Part shown: one piece after another, positions 8,959 through 17,271 of the stretch
Layout: the number at the start of each line of letters is the position of its first letter
Numbering within the stretch: the stretch's first letter is position 1
Source: Boseongicola sp.
GTDB taxonomy: Bacteria > Pseudomonadota > Alphaproteobacteria > Rhodobacterales > Rhodobacteraceae
Direction of reading: 5' to 3'
NCBI GenBank assembly: GCA_014075275.1
Contig: CP046179.1
Coordinates: 3,481,932-3,545,931 of the forward strand
DNA length: 64,000 bases
Program-made: the position numbers and the translations under genes
Notes under the pieces: model-generated
What the model saw: the letters and a program-made list of their open reading frames with translations, nothing else
Told to the model about the DNA's origin: nothing
Databases searched by the model: none

Positions 8959-9360
8959 TCAGACAGTTTCGTAAACTTGGGGGTGCTTCTTTTCGATGAC
9001 GTTCAGATCAATGCTGGCGGCAATGCGCCTTTGAATGACGATATCATCGTCGGAAATGTATTTCCGGCTGGTTTCAAAAAGCCCTGCCCGAAGCCAATGC
9101 ACAAATCCAAATGCCAGAGATCCGCGCATGATTTCCTGCCAGATATCCGGATTCCGGTTTCGATAAAGTAATTCGGAGAATCCAGGATGGGGTTCATGCC
9201 CAAGCCGAGCGCCGGTACGGATATAGAAATCAAAATTGGTTTCATTCCGCTTCTTGAGAGCGGCAAGATGTCTTGAATAGATTTTGCCGTACCAGTCGCT
9301 TTGGAAGACCGCCTTGATTTCCGTGATCTCGCGTTCTGTCGGACTTGTAATCTTGAGCAT
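8959..9360 (-). pseudogene. N-terminal fragment of a glycosyltransferase-associated protein (3' end lost at IS)
   Basis: 133 residues, ATG start. The middle reads like the short repeat found at the N-terminus of many surface-polysaccharide glycosyltransferases: a LLYRNRNPDIW block followed by FGFVHWLRAGLFETSRKY, like the pattern YY-x-NPDV ... HYL-x-G-x-EGR. No catalytic domain follows. The frame stops about 15-20 bases from the IS3 element, so the C-terminal part was probably removed on insertion or by an IS-linked deletion. The weak similarity leaves room for an unrelated small protein. Confidence 0.5.
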
Positions 9361-9681
9361 TGAATTTCCGGAACAGTGTCTTTGCCGAACTACAGATGAA
9401 TTCGTAGCTGTTTATGCGATGTGTCTGACGGCACTTGATTTAAATTAGGTGAAGAGACCGGCCAGGGCATTGATATGTTCAATGTTACAGAGTGCCGTTG
9501 GGACGTTATTGCCCAAAACTGAGGTGTAAAAAGCAACAATGTTGCGCCGAAGATCAATTAGCACCTGACAAGCCGCCCCGAACTGGTTCAAAGTGCCCGA
9601 ACCACACGGCGCGATGCAAAACAGTGCGCTGAGGGACACTGATCTCGCACCGTGTTTAAAATGGACGGGGGATTGTGCTCG
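9361..9681. other. Intergenic region without a gene
   Basis: It lies between two divergent genes. I see no convincing ORF, RNA or terminator. It should hold the promoter of the SLC13 gene and of the fragment on the other strand. Confidence 0.5.
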
Positions 9682-11564
9682 ATGGAGGCAGTGGCGTTTA
9701 CCACAGAGATGGGCGTCGTGATGGGGCTTTTGGCTTTCACGGTGTTTTTGTTTGTATCTGAGCTCATCCGAATAGACCTGGCAGCTCTTTTGGTTTTGGT
9801 CTGCGTGGGCCTGCTGAGTTATGTGCCCGGTCTCAATGGATTGGCGGATGTCACGCATCTGTTTGATGGCTTTGCGTCGAATGCTGTGATTTCGATAATT
9901 GCGGTGATGATCGTGGGGGCGGGGCTTGATCGAACCGGGCTTATGAACAAGGTCGCTTCGGCGATCCTGAAACATGGCGGCACGACCGAGGCACGAGTGT
10001 TGCCCATTGTCTCAGGAACCGTTGGGTTTATATTGAGCTTTCTGCAAAACGTTGGGGCGGCTGCGTTGTTCTTGCCGGTGGTCAGCCGGATTTCGGTGCG
10101 TTCTGGCATTCCGATCAGCCGGTTGCTGATGCCTATGGCTTTTGTGCAATTCTTGGTGGCACGATGACGATGGTGGGGTCATCGCCGTTGATTTTATTGA
10201 ATGATCTGATCGATACCGCCAACCAGACGTTGCCTGCTGATCAGCAAATGGAACACTTTGGTTTGTTCTCGGTGACACCGATTGGTGCGGCTTTGATCAT
10301 TACTGGCATTCTTTACTTCCTGTTCCTTGGACGCTGGGTTTTGCCCAAGTCTTCGGCGCCGATTGATGTGTCGTCCAGCCATGGCACTGCAGAATATCTT
10401 GAAAGGATTTATGGCCTTCACGCCAATGTCTTCGAAGTGGATGTGCCCGCGAACAGCCCGCTGGTTGGCAAGATACTGGCCGATATCAATAATGAGCATC
10501 ACATCTACATCATTTCGACTTACTATAGGGGTAAGTCGTCAATGATTCAGATACTTACAGCAGAGATTGCTGCCCCGTGCCGTTTGGCGATCATAGGGCA
10601 AGAGTGGGTTGTTCGCTCCTTTGCAGAAAAATTCGGACTGCATGTGCGGCCCGAACTCGACATCTTTGTCGAGGACTTTGCGCAGACCAATGCGGGGATT
10701 GCGGAGTTGGTTATTCCGCCGGACTCAAGTCTGATTGGGAAGTGTCCGCGGGAATTGTTGCTAAGAAAGACCTACGGCTTGAGTTTGCTGGCGATCCATC
10801 GTGGTGAAGAAACCTTGAGCCACGTGGAAACCGAGGTGCATGAGCCAACTCAGATTGGGTTGGTCCCGTTTCACGCGGGCGACATGCTGGTGGCGCATAC
10901 GCGGTGGGATAACTTGACGCGGATCAAACGCGATCGGGATTTCATCGTGGTGACGACAGACTTTCCCGAGGAAGAGTTGCGACCGCACAAAGTTGGTTGG
11001 GCGTTGCTGTTTTTCGCCATCTCGCTGTCGTTGATTTTGTTTTCGGATGTTCGGTTGTCGTTGTGTCTTTTGACTGGTGCAGTGGGCATGCTTTTGACTC
11101 GAGTTCTAAGCATTGACGAGGCGTATCGCGCCGTCGGCTGGAACACCGTATTTTTACTCGCGAGCCTTATTCCATTGGGTCAAGCCGTGCAAAACACTGG
11201 GACGGCAGAGTGGATTGCCCATCAGATTTTGCTCATCCTTGATGGCTGGCCGATCTGGTCTTTGCAGGTAGGGGTTGCCATTCTGGCGACGGTTTTCTCG
11301 CTTGTGATGTCGAACGTGGGCGCGACGGTACTGTTGGTGCCTTTGGCGGTTTCGATTGCCATAGCGGCAGGGGCAAATCCAGCTGTTTTCGCCTTGACGG
11401 TGGCGATCTCGACATCGAATTCCTTCATCATTCCAACGCATCAGGTGAATGCGCTGATCATGGGGCCGGCGGGCTATAAGGTGATGGATTTCGTCAAGAG
11501 CGGAGGGATCATGACCATTTTGTTCCTGGTTGTTTCATTGACGATGCTGAACATAGTTTTCTAG
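9682..11564 (+). pseudogene. SLC13-type anion permease with two TrkA-C domains, frameshifted
   Basis: Two overlapping frames (ending at 10167 and 11564) make one DASS/SLC13-family permease of about 627 residues: N-terminal membrane segments, two soluble RCK_C (TrkA-C) regions at about residues 240-400, then more membrane segments with a VMSNVGATVLLVPLA loop. The frame is lost in the T run at 10140-10143. One extra T there restores the sequence MAFCAILGGTMTMVGSSP, the conserved first hairpin. As it stands the product stops after about 162 residues. Such carriers take up sulfate, di- or tricarboxylates; the substrate is not evident. The start is the ATG at 9682 after a GGGGGA site. The cause may be a real mutation or a homopolymer error. 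Confidence 0.88.
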
Positions 11565-11916
11565 CGGTCACGGCCTTATAACATTGGTTAATCGAGGTGT
11601 TTGGGTGGAAATCGCTGCTGTCTGTATCGTGTCGGTATTACGTCGGTGGACCCGAACGCATCGGTAGGGTGTTCTTAACTACGCGTGCGACGACTTGCGC
11701 AACCACGCAACACTCGGCGTCGTCGGTCTATGGTGATTTTGCGTCCTGCCCGGATGTCGTCTTCAATCGCGTCCAGACTTCCCGTTTTTCATGTGCCGTT
11801 CGCATGAGCATGGTTTTCAAAACGACTCCGGCCGTGTGCCAAACCGAAGGTGATTGTCGATCCTTAAAAGAACCTTGGCTCCAGTGTTGGTCAACTGACG
11901 GAACCTAGGGGATGAA
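11565..11916. other. Intergenic region without a supported gene
   Basis: A GTG-started ORF at 11597-11908 is rich in Cys, Ser and Thr and has no ribosome site or family features, so I do not call it. Nothing else is recognised. Confidence 0.45.
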
Positions 11917-12546
11917 ATGAAGCATTTTCTGTTTTGGCGTTGGCTACGGTTGGCTTAAGCGCATGCGGCGGAGGAAGTGGTACAGGCATCGTTGGGGCGG
12001 CGCGCCGACGGCCCCTGCATCTGACGCGATAAAAGTGTACGAGGCCAAAAACGCGAATGGCGGTGGCTATGCCGTGTCGATTACCTATGACGCGGCATCT
12101 GACTCGATTTCGTTGAGGGTGACGTGGCTTTGGTCGTGGATTTTGGAACTTTCGCGAATGGTGGGGCCATCACCGGAACCATTAGCGACCGGCGTGTTAT
12201 TTCTAGCGAAACTAATCTCTCTATTGACGATGACGTGGAGCCGGTTGCTGGCGCAGGGTTGCCTGACTTGGTCTTTGTCGTGGGCCCCGGAGTGAGAGAC
12301 GAAAACGGATGGGCCTCGGGATCGATTGGTAATTATGTTGATGCGGGTGGCGCGCCGACGGCGTTTGAGACCGGAACCTATGACGTGCTGTTGACTGGGG
12401 ATACTGCCGAAGAGATGGTTGGCGTCATCGTGGTCGAGGGCATCGACGCGCGGAACCTTGACCTTATCGGGGATGGCGGGACGCAAATCTGGACGGATGG
12501 CACCATCGTGTATCAGGAAGCCGGCGGCATCATCGCCAATCGGTAG
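11917..12546 (+). pseudogene. Secreted lipoprotein gene with three frameshifts
   Basis: Reading across three frames gives one coherent lipoprotein of about 210 residues. It has a signal peptide with the lipobox LSAC followed by GGGSG, a Pro/Ala-rich linker, then a beta-rich region with FGTFANGGAITGTISD, reminiscent of the barrel repeats of transferrin-binding-protein-like lipoproteins. The shifts are each one missing base: near the T run at 11926-11929, in the G run at 11994-11997, and near 12113-12114. All three are in homopolymers and all in the same direction. The true protein may be intact if the sequence is wrong at these spots. Its function is unknown; an outer-membrane or surface role is likely from the lipobox. 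Confidence 0.65.
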
Positions 12547-12628
12547 GAGCTTTCGGTCGATCATTGTGTCTGCCTGGCATAGCCGGGCCGAAGCGCCAAA
12601 CATGTCGACGGCGGTTCTGTATGCTGTG

Positions 12629-12648
12629 GCCGGGGTTGCGACCCCGGC
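12629..12648 (+). repeat. Perfect hairpin upstream of tig
   Basis: GCCGGGGT, a TGCG loop, then ACCCCGGC: an 8-base perfect stem. No T run follows, so it is not a standard terminator. It may be an end signal of the lipoprotein transcript or a structural element. Confidence 0.55.
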
Positions 12649-12709
12649 GCACGGTCATTGGCCCGATCACGCAACACCCTAAAAGTTCGCGCTAAGGTGC
12701 CTGTGCATT

Positions 12710-12766
12710 GGGTCCGGTGTCTGGGTTTTGGACCAGCCATGGCCTCTGGACTGGTCCGCCGGACCC
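12710..12766 (+). promoter_or_regulatory. Nested inverted repeats in the tig leader
   Basis: The outer arms GGGTCCGG (12710-12717) and CCGGACCC (12759-12766) enclose inner arms GGACCAG (12730-12736) and CTGGTCC (12751-12757). The transcript could fold into a long two-part stem about 150 bases before the tig start. It matches no riboswitch class that I recognise. Confidence 0.5.
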
Positions 12767-12916
12767 GGTGCGATTTCTAAGGCCTTTGCGGACTCGTTTC
12801 AAAACACAGCGATCCCGGTCCTTTCGACTTGCAACCTGCGCCTTTGGTGCCTAGAAGGGCCGCTGATTTTTAGGCCCGTCAGCGGACGGGTCTGGCTTTG
12901 TGAAATGAGGAACGAC

Positions 12917-14248
12917 ATGCAGGTCACCGAGACCCTGAACGAAGGGCTGAAGCGCGGCTATAACATCACTGTATCGGCTGGTGAGCTGGACGAGAAAGTG
13001 AACGAGAAGCTGACCGAAGCGGCCCCAGACATCGAAATGAAGGGCTTCCGCAAGGGCAAGGTTCCGATGGCTTTGCTGAAAAAGCAGTTTGGTCAGCGCA
13101 TTCTGGGCGAAGCGATGCAGGAAACCATCGATGGTGCGATGTCGCGTCACTTTGAAGATTCCGGTGATCGTCCTGCGATGCAGCCCAAGGTCGAGATGAC
13201 CAACGAGGACTGGAAAGAAGGCGACGACGTTGAAGTTGCCATGTCTTACGAAGCCCTGCCGGAAATTCCGGATGTGGAATTCGGCAAGATCAAATTGGAC
13301 AAACTGGTTGTGAAGCCGGACGATGCCTCGATCGATGAAGCATTGAAGAACCTGGCCGAGAACGCCCAGAACTTCGACGACCGCAAGAAGGGCTCGAAAG
13401 CCAAGGACGGCGATCAGGTTGTGATCGACTTCCTGGGCAAGGTTGACGGTGAAGCCTTTGAAGGTGGCGCGGCGGAAGATTTCCCACTGGTTCTGGGATC
13501 GGGTCAGTTTATCCCCGGTTTTGAAGAGCAGTTGGTCGGTTTGAAGGTTGGCGACGAGAAAGCCGTCGAAGTGACTTTCCCGGAAGAATACGGCAATGCC
13601 GATCTGTCTGGTAAGCCTGCGGTCTTTGATGTGACAGTCAGGGGTGTGAAAGCGCCGAAGGCTGCCGAGATTGATGACGAACTGGCCAAGAAGTTTGGTG
13701 CGGACGATCTGGAAGCGCTGAAAACTCAGGTAACAGAGCGTTTGGAATCAGAATTTGGTGGCGCAGCTCGCGCGGTCATGAAGCGTGGTCTGCTCGACGC
13801 GCTGGATAAGGCCGTGTCGTTTGATTTGCCGCCATCGCTGGTGGAAGCCGAAGCCGGTCAGATTGCCCATCAGTTGTGGCATGACGAGAACCCTGACGTT
13901 GAAGGCCACGATCACGACAACATCGAGCCGACTGATGAGCACAATAAGCTGGCTGAACGCCGTGTTCGCCTGGGGCTGCTGTTGGCGGAGATTGGTCAGA
14001 AGGCCGAAGTTGAAGTGTCGGACGCCGAGATGACTCAGGCGGTCATGACACAGGCACGTCAGTATCCGGGACAGGAACGTCAGTTCTTTGAGTTCGTTCA
14101 GCAGAACCCACAGATGCGTCAGCAAATTCAGGCGCCGATCTTTGAAGACAAAGTTGTCGATCACGTTTTTGAGCAGGTGAATGTCACTGACAAGGATGTG
14201 TCAAAAGACGATCTGGAAAAAGCTGTTGAGGCGCTGGACGACGAATAG
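12917..14248 (+). CDS. tig: Trigger factor (ribosome-bound chaperone, peptidyl-prolyl isomerase)
   Basis: 443 residues, the normal length. The N-terminal ribosome-binding domain carries the GFRKGKVP signature (residues about 43-50), which docks on ribosomal protein L23. The FKBP-type isomerase domain follows (about 155-245, with [21 protein letters not shown] and [18 protein letters not shown]), then the long helical C-terminal domain that holds nascent chains. A His/Asp-rich stretch (EGHDHDN) lies in the C-terminal domain. The ATG at 12917 follows a GAGGA site; the frame is open further upstream, but that part is not conserved. It acts in the cytosol on emerging proteins. It stands alone with its own strong terminator. 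Confidence 0.98.
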   Translation: MQVTETLNEGLKRGYNITVSAGELDEKVNEKLTEAAPDIEMKGFRKGKVPMALLKKQFGQRILGEAMQETIDGAMSRHFEDSGDRPAMQPKVEMTNEDWKEGDDVEVAMSYEALPEIPDVEFGKIKLDKLVVKPDDASIDEALKNLAENAQNFDDRKKGSKAKDGDQVVIDFLGKVDGEAFEGGAAEDFPLVLGSGQFIPGFEEQLVGLKVGDEKAVEVTFPEEYGNADLSGKPAVFDVTVRGVKAPKAAEIDDELAKKFGADDLEALKTQVTERLESEFGGAARAVMKRGLLDALDKAVSFDLPPSLVEAEAGQIAHQLWHDENPDVEGHDHDNIEPTDEHNKLAERRVRLGLLLAEIGQKAEVEVSDAEMTQAVMTQARQYPGQERQFFEFVQQNPQMRQQIQAPIFEDKVVDHVFEQVNVTDKDVSKDDLEKAVEALDDE

Positions 14249-14267
14249 TTTCCCGCCATAGTTGTAG

Positions 14268-14300
14268 AAAAAGGCCGTCCAAATAGGACGGCCTTTTTTT
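14268..14300 (+). terminator. Rho-independent terminator of tig
   Basis: The stem AAGGCCGTCC / GGACGGCCTT with a 5-base loop is followed by a T7 tract, with a matching A run on the 5' side. It is a textbook terminator and could serve both strands. Confidence 0.95.
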
Positions 14301-14336
14301 GTTTCTGCTAGGCAAAGCGTGGTAAAGGTTTTGAGG

Positions 14337-14552
14337 TTAGCAGAGACGGGTATAAGCGCGGGAATGCAAAAGAGCGTCGATCTCGCCGCGATTGGTAAAG
14401 CGGGGTTCGGCTTTTTCTTTCAGGAATGGGTTGGGTTCGCCTTTGGACTTCCATGCCGCGTAGCTGCAGTACAGGCCGCTGGACAGGATGAAGTAGGCAT
14501 ATTTGGTGAATGGGCGTGCCTTGATAGCGGCATCGGAAATTTCTTTGGTCAT
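14337..14552 (-). CDS. Small conserved-type hypothetical protein
   Basis: 71 residues, ATG start. It has an amphipathic start, one hydrophobic stretch (YAYFILSSGLYCSYAAW, about residues 18-34) and a charged C-terminus, and may be a small membrane-associated protein. The upstream ribosome site is weak (AGTAAAG). It shares the terminator region with tig as a convergent gene. I do not recognise a family. Overlapping ORFs on both strands are longer but look less protein-like. Confidence 0.55.
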   Translation of the reverse strand: MTKEISDAAIKARPFTKYAYFILSSGLYCSYAAWKSKGEPNPFLKEKAEPRFTNRGEIDALLHSRAYTRLC

Positions 14553-14787
14553 TTACTTTACTCACACTTGGAACAACTCGTAACACCATCTTTATGGCTG
14601 CCGATCCGGGCCAAAATGGGGCAGGACTGGTCAGATTTAGTGAAATTTGCATGTTTCGTTGTTCAAAGGGGTGAACACTCTGTTTTCCAAATGCCGAGGT
14701 ATTGCCACATCTAGTCCTTGGAATATCCCTTATGCTGCATTAGATTTATTTTTACACACAGAGTGCGTGGTAAAGTGAGGTGCACAA

Positions 14788-15054
14788 ATGTTTGATTTCT
14801 GTAGTGAAGACATGGACTTTGAAGTTTTGACGTCATCGAATGAGACGATGAACAAGACTTCTTTAGAGAACATGTTGGAAAATCTGAGCGATGATGAATT
14901 GAATTCGCTTGAGGACGAGCTGAATTTCGCAACCTTCACAGGTTTGCCAAGTCAGCGTATTCTGTCGATCCTTTCGGCTTTGTCGCCGTTGGATGCCGGA
15001 TGGTCCCAGATGATGGCGAATGGCGTTACAACCGATCTGGTTGCTGCCGCCTGA
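14788..15054 (+). CDS. Small acidic hypothetical protein
   Basis: 88 residues. The ATG follows a GTGAGG site. It is rich in Asp, Glu, Ser and Leu, with a likely helical stretch NMLENLSDDELNSLEDELN (about residues 28-46). It has no signal peptide or metal-binding motif. The stop touches the end of the convergent pxpA gene. No family is recognised; codon use and the ribosome site support it as real. Confidence 0.6.
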   Translation: MFDFCSEDMDFEVLTSSNETMNKTSLENMLENLSDDELNSLEDELNFATFTGLPSQRILSILSALSPLDAGWSQMMANGVTTDLVAAA

Positions 15055-15831
15055 TCAACTCAGAGGAGCGCCGGTGAACGCATGTAGCGTGACACCGGCG
15101 CTTTCTAATCCTTCCCTGACAGATTTGGACAAAGTGAGCGCTGCGGCGCTGTCTCCATGTACGCAGATCGTGTCGATGCGAGTTTCCAGACGTTCGCCTG
15201 TGCCGGTTATGATGGCACCGGCTTTTACCATCTCAATCATATTGCGGGCGGCCTCGGCTGGGTCGTGGATCATCGCGCCGGGTTGGCGGCGGTCGACCAA
15301 GGTCCCGTCGGCGTTATAGGCGCGGTCGGCGAATATTTCGCCCGCCCATTTGCATTTCAGATCGCGGGCAACGGTTTCCATGGCGGTGGCGGCGAGGCCC
15401 ATGATGATGATGTCGGGCGCGACGTCCAGGGCTGCCTCGTAACAGGCGCGGGCCATGGCTTCGTCGGTGCAGGCCATATTCGAGAGTGCGCCGTGGAGTT
15501 TTAGGTGGCGCACTTCACCGCCGACGCTGCGGGCCATGGCCTGGGCAGCTCCGACCTGATATCGGATTTGGTTGGCGAGGGTTGCGTGGGGCACTTCCAT
15601 CTGGCGGCGTCCGAACCCTTGGAGGTCGTCAAAGCCGGGGTGCGCGCCGATGCCGACGTTGTTTTCGACGGCGAGGGCCATAGTTTTCGACATGGTGTCA
15701 GCGTCGCCCGCGTGAAACCCGCAGGCAATGTTGGCGGAGGTGACTATTTTCAAAAGGCTTTCGTCGTCACCCATGGGCCAAGGGCCAAAGCCTTCGCCCA
15801 TGTCGGAATTCAGATCGACGGTGAGTGTCAT
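15055..15831 (-). CDS. pxpA: 5-oxoprolinase (ATP-hydrolysing) subunit A, LamB/YcsF family
   Basis: 258 residues, the usual length. It starts with the family signature TVDLNSDMGEGFGPW and contains SANIACGFHAGD, GAHPGFDDLQGFGRR and HLKLHGAL, which line the active site in the LamB/YcsF fold. With PxpB and PxpC it opens 5-oxo-L-proline (pyroglutamate) to glutamate using ATP. The partner genes pxpB and pxpC are not adjacent but lie at 22269-24016, about 6.4 kb away on the same strand. That separation is unusual, as the three are commonly together. Confidence 0.95.
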   Translation of the reverse strand: MTLTVDLNSDMGEGFGPWPMGDDESLLKIVTSANIACGFHAGDADTMSKTMALAVENNVGIGAHPGFDDLQGFGRRQMEVPHATLANQIRYQVGAAQAMARSVGGEVRHLKLHGALSNMACTDEAMARACYEAALDVAPDIIIMGLAATAMETVARDLKCKWAGEIFADRAYNADGTLVDRRQPGAMIHDPAEAARNMIEMVKAGAIITGTGERLETRIDTICVHGDSAAALTLSKSVREGLESAGVTLHAFTGAPLS

Positions 15832-15890
15832 GTGGTGCCCCTGATTGCTTGCCTTTGAGTGATCGCGAAATTCGCGGGCTTGGCAAGGGG

Positions 15891-16535
15891 TCAGTTGGTG
15901 GCGTCTTGAGTAAGGGCCAGAACGGCAGGGCCTATGTCGGCTACTATCAAGGTGACTCCTGCGGCGTTGGGGTGAATGGCGTCGGCTTGCATGTAGAGTT
16001 GCAGGGCGGTGGCGCGATCTTCGAGATCAGCGAGGGCCTTCAGGAAGTTGGGGTAATGAGCGGTGTCATACTGTGCGGCGAGGTCTGGATACATGGCATC
16101 GAAGGCCTGCTTGTAATCGACGCCGTAGTTGGACGGTGCGACCATGCCGACGAGTAGGACAGGCAGATCGCGCTGGGCTGCGATTTTCAGTATGCCGTCG
16201 AGATTGGTGCGGCTGGCGGCGGGGTCCATGCCGCGCAAAAGGTCGTTGCCGCCAAGGGCGACGATGAGTGCATCGACGACGGGGGTCAGAGTCCATTCGA
16301 TGCGGCTGAGGCCGCCAGCGGTGGTGTCGCCGGAGACGCCAGCATTGATCAGTTGGGCGTCTGACCCTTGATCCGCCAGCCAGCGCTGAAGCTGCGGTAC
16401 GAAGCCGTCATTTGAGGGCAGACCGAAGCCTTGGGTGAGGCTGTCGCCTAGGGCCGCGACGGTCACGGGTTCCGCGGAAGCCAGCCCGGTGCTGACAATA
16501 ATCATCAATCCGGCGTTGCGTATGGCGCGTATCAC
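15891..16535 (-). CDS. TesA-like periplasmic arylesterase / lysophospholipase (SGNH hydrolase)
   Basis: About 214 residues from the GTG at 16535, which has a TAGGGG site 8 bases before it. A signal peptide (MIRAIRNAGLMIIVSTGLASA) precedes the SGNH blocks: VAALGDSLTQGFG (block I with the catalytic Ser), GVSGDTTAGG (block II, Gly), VALGGNDLLRG (block III, Asn) and DAIHPNAAG (block V, Asp and His). It is divergent from a YbbA/YbbP-like ABC pair, the classical tesA-ybbAP arrangement. It probably cleaves lipids or aryl/thioesters in the periplasm. A longer ATG start at 16577 would overlap the ABC gene start. Confidence 0.9.
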   Translation of the reverse strand: MIRAIRNAGLMIIVSTGLASAEPVTVAALGDSLTQGFGLPSNDGFVPQLQRWLADQGSDAQLINAGVSGDTTAGGLSRIEWTLTPVVDALIVALGGNDLLRGMDPAASRTNLDGILKIAAQRDLPVLLVGMVAPSNYGVDYKQAFDAMYPDLAAQYDTAHYPNFLKALADLEDRATALQLYMQADAIHPNAAGVTLIVADIGPAVLALTQDATN

Positions 16536-16575
16536 CCCATATGCCCCTAAGACCAATGCCTCAGGACCCGATTTC

Positions 16576-17271
16576 ATGACCGATACCATTCTGTCCCTGA
16601 AAGACGCTGAATTGACTCTGGACGGCAATGCGGGCCGTGTCGATATTTTGAAAGGCATCAGCCTGGATATTTCCCGTGGTGAAACGGTTGGGCTGGTGGG
16701 GCCTTCTGGATCGGGCAAGTCATCACTCCTAATGCTCATGGGCGGATTGGAACGCGCCACAGGTGGCGAGGTCAATGCGCTTGGGCATGATATGTCTGTT
16801 CTGGGCGAAGACGCGCTGGCGCGCTTTCGCAGGGGACATATGGGAGTGGTGTTTCAATCTTTCCACCTGATCCCGACAATGACGGCATTGGAGAATGTGG
16901 CGACCCCGCTGGAATTGGCGGGTGTGCGCGATGCGTTTGAGCGTGCCCGGGCAGAGTTAGAAGCTGTGGGACTTGCGGACCGGGTGGATCACTATCCGGC
17001 GCAAATGTCGGGCGGCGAGCAACAACGGGTGGCCCTGGCCCGTGCGGCGGCACCGAGGCCGGATATTCTATTGGCGGATGAGCCGACGGGCAATCTGGAC
17101 GGCGCGACGGGTCAAGCGATCATGGATTTGCTGTTTGGGCTGCGCGACCGGCATGGATCAACGTTGGTTTTGGTCACCCATGCGCCCGAGTTGGCCGAGC
17201 GCTGTGACCGGGTGATCCGGCTGGTGGATGGCGCATTGGACTTGGAAGCTGGCGCAGAGGCGGCTGAATGA
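16576..17271 (+). CDS. ABC transporter ATP-binding protein, YbbA-like
   Basis: 231 residues with Walker [11 protein letters not shown]-loop [13 protein letters not shown] signature [14 protein letters not shown], Walker [14 protein letters not shown] and H-loop VTHAPE. This is the LolD/MacB/YbbA branch, which powers FtsX-type permeases that work on lipids or lipoproteins at the periplasmic face. The start is the ATG at 16576 ([13 protein letters not shown]). It overlaps the next gene by 4 bases (ATGA) and so is co-translated with the permease. Confidence 0.94.
   Translation: MTDTILSLKDAELTLDGNAGRVDILKGISLDISRGETVGLVGPSGSGKSSLLMLMGGLERATGGEVNALGHDMSVLGEDALARFRRGHMGVVFQSFHLIPTMTALENVATPLELAGVRDAFERARAELEAVGLADRVDHYPAQMSGGEQQRVALARAAAPRPDILLADEPTGNLDGATGQAIMDLLFGLRDRHGSTLVLVTHAPELAERCDRVIRLVDGALDLEAGAEAAE

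Larger units (their letters stand above)
12547..12916. other. Long leader/intergenic region before tig
   Basis: There is no gene in this 370-base stretch, but two strong inverted-repeat structures (listed separately) lie in the part likely to be transcribed with tig. Confidence 0.6.

Noticed and set aside
11597-11908. 103-codon plus-strand ORF before the lipoprotein gene
   Set aside because: GTG start without ribosome site, odd Cys/Ser/Thr composition, no family features; treated as non-coding.
14319-14714. 131-codon plus-strand ORF opposite the small hypothetical gene
   Set aside because: It overlaps the minus-strand small gene fully and looks like its shadow; it also starts inside the tig terminator region.
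16575-16578. Overlapping divergent start codons (CATG) of the esterase and ABC ATPase genes
   Set aside because: The esterase is better started at the GTG at 16535, which has a ribosome site and gives a clean signal peptide; the ATG at 16577 adds a non-conserved extension.
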